A stretch of DNA of 41,262 bases, from assembly GCA_964508025.1 (NCBI GenBank), contig CAZDSF010000032.1:1-41262 (forward strand), in the 5' to 3' direction. Of the stretch, positions 15,848-23,695 are shown piece by piece; position 1 is the first letter of the stretch; each line of letters opens with the position of its first letter. The notes under the pieces were generated by a model that saw only the letters and a list, made by a program, of their open reading frames with translations, was not told where the DNA came from and searched no databases. Position numbers and translations under genes: made by a program. Origin of the DNA: JAAZNO01 sp964508025. Its GTDB lineage: Bacteria > Chloroflexota > Anaerolineae > B4-G1 > SLSP01.

Positions 15848-16675
15848 TTACAGCGCCGCATCCGAGCTGGTGTAGGCGATGGCGGCGTAGCCCACGACTT
15901 GCCGGCGATCTCCTGCTGTGTCGCCAGAGTTCCGGTAGTCCAGTAGCTGCGGCTGCCAGTTTCGCCGCGCCGCCAGAGACATCACGGTGAGAATGGGCGT
16001 TTGTCCGCAAGCTTCGCCGTGCGCTACTGCGGCTTGATCGCCGCTGCGCACCGCTTCGATGAAAGCTGTGTCCCGGCGCGCCGCATCGGCATAGCTGTGA
16101 TAATGGCTCAGATCGGAGCTGACGACGATCATATCTTCCGGCGCCAATAGCGCATCGAGCACGCGCCCTACCACTTCGGGGTTGACATCACCGAACAGCA
16201 AGGGGACGATGGGGACGCCCGGCAGCACGTATTGCAGGAACGGCACTTGTACTTCCAGGCAGTGTTCCCCCTGGTGCGCCTGGGGTAAGCGCTGGAACCA
16301 GGGATCGCGTTCTGCCAGTTGCGCCAGCGTTTCCCGGTCTACGGGCGTTTGTCCCAACGGCGTGGCGAAACTTTCATAATCCCCCAAAGCCACACCCTGA
16401 AACCAGGCGCGATGCGCCGGGCCCAGCAGGTAGATGCGGCTTGGCGCGGCAGGCTGCGCTGCCAGCAGGCGGTAGGCAAAGCCCGCGATCGGCCCAGAGT
16501 AGACATAACCGGCATGGGGCGCGATCACGGCGCGGACGGCGGCGAGCGGCGGCGGTGTGGCTGCCGCCACGTAATCCTCTATAGCTTGTTTCAAGACCTT
16601 GGGGTCATCGGGATAAAACATTCCGGCGACTGCCGGACGGCGAATACTGGCCTGGTAGCGACTTTCCTCTTCCAT
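15848..16675 (-). CDS. amrB: AmmeMemoRadiSam system protein B (Memo-like)
   Basis: A 275-residue Memo-family protein related to LigB-type non-heme iron dioxygenases. It shows VIAPHAGYVYSGPIAGFAY near residue 47 with the conserved His, EHCLEVQVPFLQYVLP near 135, PLLFGD, and VSSDLSHYHSYADAARRD near 190. Human MEMO1 has been linked to redox signalling and copper or iron binding; the bacterial role is unknown. I chose ATG 16675 because AGGAG lies eight bases before it; ATG 16681 is only two bases from that site. It follows the radical SAM gene by 12 bp. Confidence 0.92.
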   Translation of the reverse strand: MEEESRYQASIRRPAVAGMFYPDDPKVLKQAIEDYVAAATPPPLAAVRAVIAPHAGYVYSGPIAGFAYRLLAAQPAAPSRIYLLGPAHRAWFQGVALGDYESFATPLGQTPVDRETLAQLAERDPWFQRLPQAHQGEHCLEVQVPFLQYVLPGVPIVPLLFGDVNPEVVGRVLDALLAPEDMIVVSSDLSHYHSYADAARRDTAFIEAVRSGDQAAVAHGEACGQTPILTVMSLAARRNWQPQLLDYRNSGDTAGDRRQVVGYAAIAYTSSDAAL

Positions 16676-16687
16676 TGGCATAGCTCC

Positions 16688-17704
16688 TTACTGCCAGACA
16701 CCTGGAATGATGGCCTCGCATTGGTGACAGATTCCCGGCGTTTGCCACAGGGGCCGCACGCGATAGCCGGCGCGCGCGATCAGCAGGGCGTTGCAATGCG
16801 GGCAATACGTCCCTTCGCGGCTGGGATCAACCAGGTTGCCGACATAGACGAAATTCAGCCCGGCGGCTTTGCCCAGCTCGTAGGCGCGGATCAGCATCTC
16901 CGGCGGGGTGCGCGGACGGTCTTGCATGTGATATGTGGGATAGAAGGCGGAGACGTGCCAGGGAATGTTAGGGTCAATTTCCGCCAGCCATCCTGCCGCC
17001 GCGCGCAGTTCTGCATCGGTGTCATTGAGTCCGGGAATCTACTGCGTTGTCACGTCGATCCAGGTGAGCCCGGTGCGCGCGTTCGCGGCGATGTTGCGCT
17101 TCACCGGCTCCAAGCGCGCGCCCGTGTACGTGCGATAGAGTTCCTCAGTGAAGCCTTTCAGATCTACGTTGATGCCATCGAGTACCGGCGTGAGCGCCTC
17201 TAACGTCTCGGTGGACATGAACCCGTTAGAGACGTAGACGTTTTTGATCCCCTGCGCCTGAGCCAGCACTGCGGTATCATAGGTGTACTCGAAAAATACC
17301 GTCGGCTCGTTGTAGGTGTAGGCGATGACGGCGCTGTGCTCTTGCTGCGCGAGCGCGACCAGCTGTTGCGGTGACACGGAGCGCGTTGCCATCTCCGGTT
17401 GCATTTGCTGTACCTGGGAGAGTTGCCAGTTCTGGCACCACGCGCAACGCAGATTACAACCATAGGTGCCCACCGAAAGCGCCGTCGAGCCGGGCAAGAA
17501 ATGATAGAGCGGCTTTTTTTCGATTGGGTCCACGTGTAGCGCCGCTGCTTGCCCGTAGACTGCGAGCTGCACCTGCCCATCGCGGTTGACCCGCACCCCG
17601 CACTTGCCCCAAGCGCCGGGCGGCAACGCGCAGAATTGCTCGCAGACCCGGCATTGCAGCGTGTCTGCGGTCAGCGAACGGAATAACTGTGGCGCTTTGG
17701 ACAT
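16688..17704 (-). pseudogene. amrS: AmmeMemoRadiSam radical SAM enzyme, interrupted by in-frame TAG
   Basis: A radical SAM protein of the AmmeMemoRadiSam group, 338 codons including one internal stop. The N-terminus has CRVCEQFCALPPGAWGKCGVR, then the cluster motif CNLRCAWCQNWQLSQ, YTYNEPTVFFEY and the DLKGFTEELYR region. At 17039-17041 a TAG sits in the same frame as the downstream IPGLNDTDAELR, PWHVSAFYPTYHM and the terminal CPHC/CHQC pairs. Relatives read VTTLxIPGLND here, so the TAG replaces one residue and nothing is shifted or lost. It could be a real nonsense mutation, an assembly error, or read-through. I chose ATG 17704, with GGAGAA upstream. Neighbours on both sides belong to the same system. 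Confidence 0.85.
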
Positions 17705-17737
17705 GCGATGACTTCTCCATTCAGCTGCGAAACAAAA

Positions 17738-17764
17738 CGGCCCCGCCTGCAAGAGCCGGGGCCG
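17738..17764 (-). terminator. intrinsic terminator after the S1-like gene
   Basis: On the minus strand CGGCCCCG (complement of 17757-17764) pairs with CGGGGCCG (complement of 17738-17745), followed by TTTTGTTT. It lies about 85 bp after the S1-like stop and 34 bp before the radical SAM start, so it would attenuate read-through into the AmmeMemoRadiSam genes. Confidence 0.7.
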
Positions 17765-17847
17765 TGGTCGTCTGGTAATGGCAGCGTGCGATGAAGAACG
17801 GCCCGGACCGGCCCGACTTTGAAGGTCGCTGCCCAACACCTGCGAAT

Positions 17848-19065
17848 CTACGAGGCTGTGTTGGGCTGTATTATTGTTTCTGGCGCCTCTGCCGATGGCG
17901 TTAGCGTGACGGCAGTCGTTTGATCTGGCGTTGCTTCTGTCGCGGTGTCGGGAGTGGCAGCCTTAAGGCTGAAGGCTATCCGGCGCGCCTTGGGGCGCAG
18001 CGAGAGAATCCGCGCGGGCTTGACCATGCCTATCTGCACGACTTCATCAGCGCGCAACACCGGTTGGTCGCATAGTTCCGAAAGATGGATCAGCCCTTCG
18101 ACTTCGGGAATATCTACCGGGCAGGCGAACGCGCCAAACGAAACCAGATTGACGATCTTGACTTCAACGAGTTGCCCCTCAGCGTAGCGTTCCGCCATCA
18201 ATGCCCAGGGATCGGGGGTCAGCCGCTTGAGGCTCAGACTGAGCCGGTGGCGCTCCAGATCCACATCGAGCACATACACATCGAGTTCGTCGCCCACGTG
18301 CAGCGTTTGTGAGGGGTGGTTGATGCGCTGCCACGAGATCTCAGAGATGTGCAGCAGCCCATCTATTCCCTTGACATTCACAAAGGCGCCGAAGTCCACG
18401 ATGTTGTTGACCACGCCGTGTTGCACCGTCCCCACTTTCAGCTCTTCCAGTACATTGTGGCGCTGTGGTTTTTCGCCCATGACCCCGCGCTCAGAGAAGA
18501 TGAGCCGATTGCGGTTGGAGGTCACTTCGATGACGCGGAGCTTCAAGCGTTGCCCCAGCAATGCCGCCCAACGATTTTCGGTATCTTCGGCATTTTGGAG
18601 CGTGCGCCAGCTCGGCGAGAGCTGTGAGGCGGGCACAAAGCCCCGCAGCTGCCCCAGATGAACAATCACGCCGCCTTTATTGTGATCCACAACCTCAAGC
18701 TCGACCGCTGCGCCGCTTTCCAGCAATTCCTGGGCTTTGGCCCAGTCGCCTTGCTGATCGGCCTTGCTCAATGAGACCAGAATCACGTTTTCGTTGTCAT
18801 TGGAGTCAATCACGTAAGCGTGGACGGTCTGACCGGGATGCAGTTTTGCCAGATCTTCGGCGCTCATCAGCTCCATTTCCCGTGGATGCACAACCGCATC
18901 ACACTTGTTCCCGATGTCAATGAGGATTAGTTTGGGGTTGACCCGTACAATGACACCTTTGACAACATCGCCGCGCCGGCAGGGAGCGGGGGGGGTGTAC
19001 TCATCGAGCATGGCGCTCAGCATATCCCGCTCGGAGTGTGGCCCAAGATCTAAGGCTTGTTTCAT
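17848..19065 (-). CDS. rpsA: S1-domain RNA-binding protein (ribosomal protein S1-like)
   Basis: A 405-residue protein with four S1 OB-fold repeats at about residues 30-100, 115-190, 205-275 and 288-365. The third is the most canonical (GVVNNIVDFGAFVNVKGIDG, LLHISEISWQRINHP). The N-terminus (ALDLGPHSERDMLSAMLDEY) resembles the ribosome-binding start of short S1 proteins. The last 40 residues are Thr/Ala/Pro-rich and probably disordered. S1 binds mRNA leaders and helps initiation on the 30S subunit; four-repeat forms are normal outside Proteobacteria. ATG 19065 has AGGAGA upstream, and a good promoter lies at 19099-19127. The gene heads the AmmeMemoRadiSam run. Confidence 0.88.
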   Translation of the reverse strand: MKQALDLGPHSERDMLSAMLDEYTPPAPCRRGDVVKGVIVRVNPKLILIDIGNKCDAVVHPREMELMSAEDLAKLHPGQTVHAYVIDSNDNENVILVSLSKADQQGDWAKAQELLESGAAVELEVVDHNKGGVIVHLGQLRGFVPASQLSPSWRTLQNAEDTENRWAALLGQRLKLRVIEVTSNRNRLIFSERGVMGEKPQRHNVLEELKVGTVQHGVVNNIVDFGAFVNVKGIDGLLHISEISWQRINHPSQTLHVGDELDVYVLDVDLERHRLSLSLKRLTPDPWALMAERYAEGQLVEVKIVNLVSFGAFACPVDIPEVEGLIHLSELCDQPVLRADEVVQIGMVKPARILSLRPKARRIAFSLKAATPDTATEATPDQTTAVTLTPSAEAPETIIQPNTAS

Positions 19066-19098
19066 CGCTGCGTCTCCTGAGTAAGGCTTCTATGGAAC

Positions 19099-19127
19099 AT
19101 TATAGTGCGTTTTTCAAAACCAGGCAA
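19099..19127 (-). promoter_or_regulatory. predicted sigma70-type promoter for the S1-like gene
   Basis: On the minus strand TTGCCT (complement of 19122-19127), a 17-nt spacer and a perfect TATAAT (complement of 19099-19104), about 35 bp before ATG 19065. Confidence 0.7.
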
Positions 19128-19148
19128 TTCGATGAAGATACGAAGAAG

Positions 19149-19176
19149 TTGTCATCTTTGGGCCTGGGTTTATACT
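19149..19176 (+). promoter_or_regulatory. predicted sigma70-type promoter for the lipoprotein gene
   Basis: TTGTCA at 19149-19154, a 16-nt spacer and TATACT at 19171-19176, about 42 bp before ATG 19218. It is divergent from the S1-like promoter. Confidence 0.6.
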
Positions 19177-19217
19177 GCATGATAGTCTTGCTATAGGTTG
19201 AGCTGCTGGAGGGAACT

Positions 19218-20498
19218 ATGAAGTGGTGGATCCGCCGTGGCGTGGTATTCGGCGTGTTGATGTTGGTTTTGTGGGGCTGTACCTTGCGCGGACCGGCAGC
19301 TGCGCCCCAGACGCCCGCGGATAGCGGCTTGATCCTCACCCCGCGCCCTTCACCGACGCTCTCGGCGCCGACGCCAACAACCGCGCTGCCCACGCCAACC
19401 CCTGATCCCTGCCCCGCGTTGCGCGCGGTGAGCGCGCCCGCACGCCCGGCGAATTTTGGCGATGACTTTGTGCTGGCATTGCGTGATTATCTTTCCGCCG
19501 GCGGCGATCCGGGGATGTTGGCAGGATTGTTGCAGGGCTGGGAGGCGCTGGCCCCCGATGGCGGGTTGCCCGTTCAACATGACTTCACCGGCGACGGCAT
19601 CCCTGAAATCGCCGTCACTTTCATCAATCCCCTGGCGGAGACTTTTCCACCAGCGGGGATGATGGCGGTCTTCACCTGTCGCGCGGGGCGTTATGAGACG
19701 CTTTACGTCTATGCGCCGGGTGAGTGGTACAACGTCGCGCTCGTGGGCGGCGAGGATCTCACCGGCGACGGCGTGGCTGAGCTGGTCTTTGCGGATGTGA
19801 CCTGCGGCGCGCACACCTGCTGGCACACGCTGCATGTCTGGTCGTGGGACGGGCGCGATTTCCGCGAGCAGACAGCGGGCGATCCATCATTGCCGTATCC
19901 CACATTCATGCTCGTGGATGGCGCGGTGCTGGCGCGCAGCGTCGGCATCGGCTCGGTGGGCGCCGGGCCGCAGCGCGTCTTCACCGAGACCTGGGCCTGG
20001 AATGGCAGTGTCATCACGCGCACCGCCGAGCAGCTAGGCCCGGCAGAATTCCGCTATCACGCCTTCCGCGATGGCGACGACGCTTTCCGCGCCGGGCGCT
20101 ACGCGGATGCGTTTGACGCTTACTTGCGGGTGCTCAACGACGAGACGCTCGATCCGTGGGCCGGTTTCTACGGGGCGCCGGAGGAGCGGCTCTGGTTCAC
20201 GGCCCTGGCGCGCTGGCGCTTGCTCCTGCTGGGAAAGCGGCTGGGCAACACGCCCGACGCCGAGATGCAGTATCGCCGGTTGCAGAGCGATTTTACGCCA
20301 GAGACGCCCGGCTATCCTGTGGCGCAGCTGGCGCGCCGCTTTTGGGATGCCTATCAGCGCTTGGGTCTCCTCTCCGGCGCCTGCACGGAGATCATCGCCG
20401 CGCCTGAAGTTCCCGCCGTGCTGGATTTTCTCAACAGTTTCGGCTATGCCAATCCCACCTATGCAGCGGAAGAACTATGCCCATTGACCATGCCCTGA
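19218..20498 (+). CDS. hypothetical lipoprotein with FG-GAP-like motifs
   Basis: A 426-residue predicted lipoprotein. The signal sequence ends in the lipobox LWGC at about residue 21, followed by a Pro/Thr-rich linker. Two Ca-binding-type D-x-[ST]-G-D-G loops (HDFTGDGIPEIAVTF and EDLTGDGVAELVFAD) mark FG-GAP/VCBS-like blades. The C-terminal part is helical (DGDDAFRAGRYADAFDAYLRVLND resembles a TPR). It is probably a cell-surface protein; no enzymatic motif is seen. ATG 19218 has GGAGGGAA upstream. Its end overlaps the next gene by 22 bp, implying translational coupling with a methyltransferase. Confidence 0.75.
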   Translation: MKWWIRRGVVFGVLMLVLWGCTLRGPAAAPQTPADSGLILTPRPSPTLSAPTPTTALPTPTPDPCPALRAVSAPARPANFGDDFVLALRDYLSAGGDPGMLAGLLQGWEALAPDGGLPVQHDFTGDGIPEIAVTFINPLAETFPPAGMMAVFTCRAGRYETLYVYAPGEWYNVALVGGEDLTGDGVAELVFADVTCGAHTCWHTLHVWSWDGRDFREQTAGDPSLPYPTFMLVDGAVLARSVGIGSVGAGPQRVFTETWAWNGSVITRTAEQLGPAEFRYHAFRDGDDAFRAGRYADAFDAYLRVLNDETLDPWAGFYGAPEERLWFTALARWRLLLLGKRLGNTPDAEMQYRRLQSDFTPETPGYPVAQLARRFWDAYQRLGLLSGACTEIIAAPEVPAVLDFLNSFGYANPTYAAEELCPLTMP

Positions 20499-21292
20499 TT
20501 TCTGGCAGCTTCGAGCAGCAGTTGCGCGAGTTGCCCGCCTTCCGCGCCCTGCTGCGGGCAGTGGAAGCGCGCTTCTACGCCGACCTGCCACTGCGCCGTC
20601 CCGTGCTCGATCTCGGCTGCGGGGATGGGCACTTTGCATCGGCGGCGTTCCCTGGCGGGCTGGATGTGGGTCTCGATCCGTGGCGGGGTCCGTTGCAGGA
20701 GGCGCGCGCTCGCGGACATTACACGTCGCTCACCCATGCCCTCGGCGCGGCAATGCCTTTTGCTGAGGCGAGCTTTGCCACGGTCATCAGCAATTCGGTA
20801 TTGGAGCACATTCCCAATGTGCAGCCCGTGCTCGGCGAGGTGGCTCGCGTGCTGCAACCCGGCGGCAGCTTCTACTTCTGCGTGCCGGGGCCGAATTTCC
20901 GCCGCTTCCTCTCTGTGGCGCGCGTCTTGGAGGCGCTCGGCTGGCGTGGGGGCGCGGAGAGGTATCGCCGCCTCTTCGACCGCATCTCCCGGCATCACAC
21001 TTATGATGATGCGCCTGGCTGGCAGCGCCGGCTCGCAGCGGCGGGGCTGATGCTAGAACGCTGGTGGGCGTACTTCTCGCCAGGTGCAACCGCCGCTCTG
21101 GAATGGGGGCATCCGTTGGGGCTGCCATGTGTGTTAGCGAAGGCGCTTACCGGGCGCTGGTTGCTGGTCCCCACACGCTGGAATCTGGCGCTCACGGCGG
21201 CGTTCCTGCGACGTTTCGATCAGGAACCGTTGCCCGCCGAAGGCGCTTATCTCTTCTTCGTGGCGCGCAAGCCCCAAACGGATGGCAGTTGA
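20477..21292 (+). CDS. class I SAM-dependent methyltransferase
   Basis: A 271-residue protein with a Methyltransf_11-type fold. Motif I is VLDLGCGDGHFA near residue 40. It is followed by an acidic motif (GLDPWRG), the AMPFAEASFATVISNSVLEHIPN segment and LGEVARVLQPGGSFYFCVPG. The C-terminal 100 residues are helical and probably carry the substrate site. The acceptor cannot be predicted. ATG 20477 lies inside the 3' end of the lipoprotein gene, 22 bp before its stop, so the two are coupled. Confidence 0.88.
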   Translation: MPIDHALISGSFEQQLRELPAFRALLRAVEARFYADLPLRRPVLDLGCGDGHFASAAFPGGLDVGLDPWRGPLQEARARGHYTSLTHALGAAMPFAEASFATVISNSVLEHIPNVQPVLGEVARVLQPGGSFYFCVPGPNFRRFLSVARVLEALGWRGGAERYRRLFDRISRHHTYDDAPGWQRRLAAAGLMLERWWAYFSPGATAALEWGHPLGLPCVLAKALTGRWLLVPTRWNLALTAAFLRRFDQEPLPAEGAYLFFVARKPQTDGS

Positions 21293-21374
21293 TGCGCGGC
21301 GGTTACTTTTCACGCCGCGACAATTCCGATTATCACTTCTCGGATTGGGCGCCCTGGGGTACAATACAGCCGTG

Positions 21375-21752
21375 ATGAAACGACGCCGTGCTTTGCTGTG
21401 GCTCTTTCTTGCTGTGGGGTTAGCCAACCTGATCCGCGCGGCTCTGGCGCCCCAAGTGATACCGGCGTTGGCAGGCTGGTCGCTGGCGTTGCCGTTGTAT
21501 TGGCTGGCGGTGTTATATTTGGTTTGGGGCGTGGTGTTTGTCGGTGCGGCTTTCGCTATCGGGAAAGCCGCGCGTCAAAATCAGAGCTGGCGCGGCGCGC
21601 TGCCCCTGGCGCTGGGATACCAGCTTGCGTTGTGGGCGTTGGCGCTGAGCGCGTACCGCGCCAGCTACGCCCGCTCCCTCTGGGGCCGAGATTTGGTATT
21701 AACGGCAGCGTTTCTGGCAACGGTTGCTTTCCTGGCGCGTGACGAAGCCTGA
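21375..21752 (+). CDS. small hypothetical membrane protein
   Basis: A 125-residue protein with four hydrophobic segments (about residues 6-26, 30-58, 70-92 and 100-120). A basic MKRRR start favours cytoplasmic N and C ends. I chose ATG 21375 because membrane character begins there; the longer frame from 21282 overlaps the methyltransferase and is Arg-rich. The family was not recognised. A TACAAT about 15 bp upstream may be a -10 box, with a weak -35. Confidence 0.65.
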   Translation: MKRRRALLWLFLAVGLANLIRAALAPQVIPALAGWSLALPLYWLAVLYLVWGVVFVGAAFAIGKAARQNQSWRGALPLALGYQLALWALALSAYRASYARSLWGRDLVLTAAFLATVAFLARDEA

Positions 21753-21802
21753 ACTTGTCATTCGCCATTCGCGTAATTCGCAATTCTTACAGGAGGTTTT
21801 GC

Positions 21803-23569
21803 ATGGCGTTTGAGCAACAACGTTGGAGTCTGGATGATTTGATGGCGCGTCCCGGTTCTCCTGAAGCGGAGGGCTTTCTACAGCGGATTGAGACGCAGAC
21901 ACAGGAACTCGAAGGGTGGCGTGAGCGGCTGGCGGCGGATCTGCCTGAGACTGATTTTACGGACTTGCTGCAACGCTATGAGCAGCTCCACGCGGACGTG
22001 TCGGCGCTGTACGCCTATGCGCAGTTGTGGTTTGCCGAGGATACAGCGCAGCAGGAGGCGCTGTCTTTCCGCGCCAAAGTGCAGCAGCTGGTAGCCGATA
22101 TTACCAACCGCACCCTGTTCTTCTCTCTGTGGTGGAAAGGGCTTGATGTCGAGAACGCGGCGCGCCTGCTGGCGGTCAGCGGTGATTGTCGCTATCACCT
22201 GGAATCGCTGCGCCTGTTCACGCCGCATACGCTTTCGGAGCCGGAAGAGCGCGTCATCAACATCAAGGATGTGAATGGCATTCAGGCGTTGACGATGCTC
22301 TATGATATGATGACGACCCGTTTCACGTACAAGCTGACCGTAGATGGCGAAGTCAAAGAGCTCACACGCGGACAGCTGATGGCCTATGCCTACAGCCCCG
22401 ATCCCGCGATGCGGGAAGCCGCCTACAAGGAGCTCTACCGGCATTACGATGAGCACGCCGATGTGCTGGCGCAGGTCTATGCGGCGCGGGTGCGCGACTG
22501 GCGCGAGGAGAATGTCCGGTTGCGGCATTTCGCCAGCCCGATCAGCGTCCGCAATCTGGCAAATGACATCCCTGATCCTGTTACCGAGACGCTGCTGCGG
22601 GTCATCCGCAAGAACGCGCCGTTATTCCAACGCTATTTTCGCTTCAAGGCGGCGGCGTTGGGATTGCCCAAGTTGCGCCGCTACGATATTTACGCGCCGT
22701 TGAGCGACGCCGACAAGACGTACACTTTCGATGAGGCGGTGCAGATGGTGGATGCCGCCTATCGCGCCTTCTCGCCCCGGCTTGCGGATCTGGCAATGCA
22801 GGCGCTCCATGAACAACACCTCGATAGCGAAATCCGCCCGCGTAAGATGGATGGCGCCTTCTGTTACGGCGTGCTGCCGGGGGTGACGCCGTGGGTGTTG
22901 GTGAACTACGCCGGCACGATCAACGATGTTTCCACGCTGGCGCATGAGCTGGGGCACTCCGTCCACGCGCTGATGGCGGCGGAGCATTCGCCGCTCACGT
23001 TCCATTCGGCGTTGCCCATGGCAGAGACCGCCTCGGTCTTTGGCGAGATGCTGCTCACGGATAAGCTGCTGCGTGAGGAGACCGATGTGGCTGTGCGGCG
23101 CACGTTGCTCAATACCTTCATCGCTGATGCTTATGCCACGGTGATGCGCCAGGCTTACTTTGTGCTCTTCGAGAATCAGGCGCATGCCATGCTCAAAGAT
23201 GATGCCACCCCCGACGCACTGCAAGCCGCCTATCTGGATAACCTGCGGGAGCAATTCGGCGATGCGGTGGACGTGAGCGAGGAATTCCGGCTGGAATGGC
23301 TCAGCATTCCGCACATCTATCACACGCCCTTCTACTGTTACGCCTACTCCTTCGGGCAGCTGCTCGTCCTGGCGCTGTACCGCAAGTACAAAGCTATCGG
23401 ACGCGACGCCTTCGAGCCGCAATACCTGCGTATCCTGGCTTACGGCGGCTCCGCCAGCCCCGATCACATCCTCAGCGAAGCGGGCTTCGATATGGCTTCG
23501 GAGGATTTCTGGCAGGGCGGCTTCGATGTGCTGGCGGAAATGCTCGACGAGCTCGAGCAGCTGGGGTGA
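21803..23569 (+). CDS. pepF: oligoendopeptidase F-like M3 metallopeptidase
   Basis: A 588-residue zinc oligopeptidase of the M3B group, cytoplasmic, cleaving short peptides. The zinc site is HELGHSVHALM (HExxH) near residue 386, with the third ligand Glu in MAETASVFGE 25 residues on. The late substrate-binding segment IYHTPFYCYAYSFGQLLVLALY is typical of PepF. The length matches the family. ATG 21803 has AGGAGG nine bases upstream, which excludes the longer upstream reading. The preceding 30 bp holds the repeat words GTCATTCGCCATTCGCG. It appears independent of the next gene, with a repeat-like spacer of about 125 bp after it. Confidence 0.94.
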   Translation: MAFEQQRWSLDDLMARPGSPEAEGFLQRIETQTQELEGWRERLAADLPETDFTDLLQRYEQLHADVSALYAYAQLWFAEDTAQQEALSFRAKVQQLVADITNRTLFFSLWWKGLDVENAARLLAVSGDCRYHLESLRLFTPHTLSEPEERVINIKDVNGIQALTMLYDMMTTRFTYKLTVDGEVKELTRGQLMAYAYSPDPAMREAAYKELYRHYDEHADVLAQVYAARVRDWREENVRLRHFASPISVRNLANDIPDPVTETLLRVIRKNAPLFQRYFRFKAAALGLPKLRRYDIYAPLSDADKTYTFDEAVQMVDAAYRAFSPRLADLAMQALHEQHLDSEIRPRKMDGAFCYGVLPGVTPWVLVNYAGTINDVSTLAHELGHSVHALMAAEHSPLTFHSALPMAETASVFGEMLLTDKLLREETDVAVRRTLLNTFIADAYATVMRQAYFVLFENQAHAMLKDDATPDALQAAYLDNLREQFGDAVDVSEEFRLEWLSIPHIYHTPFYCYAYSFGQLLVLALYRKYKAIGRDAFEPQYLRILAYGGSASPDHILSEAGFDMASEDFWQGGFDVLAEMLDELEQLG

Positions 23570-23695
23570 TGATGGCGGACGACCGAAGACCGGCGACGGA
23601 TGCCCGGCAGGTTAATGCTCGCTACAAAAGCACGAAAAATCACAGTGAGACCGATTTTTCGATTTGAGATTTGCAGATTTCTGTAAGGAGGAGCG
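23570..23695. repeat. spacer with A/T-rich degenerate repeats
   Basis: This 126-bp spacer contains ACGAAAAATCACAGTGAG, then GATTTTTCGATTTGAGATTTG, which are imperfect inverted words similar to those at 2388-2420. It holds the ribosome-binding site of the mutase gene. No good promoter is seen. Confidence 0.45.

Noticed and set aside
17039..17041. Pyrrolysine codon
   Set aside because: Related enzymes have an ordinary residue here, and no pyrrolysine genes are seen. Error or mutation is more likely.
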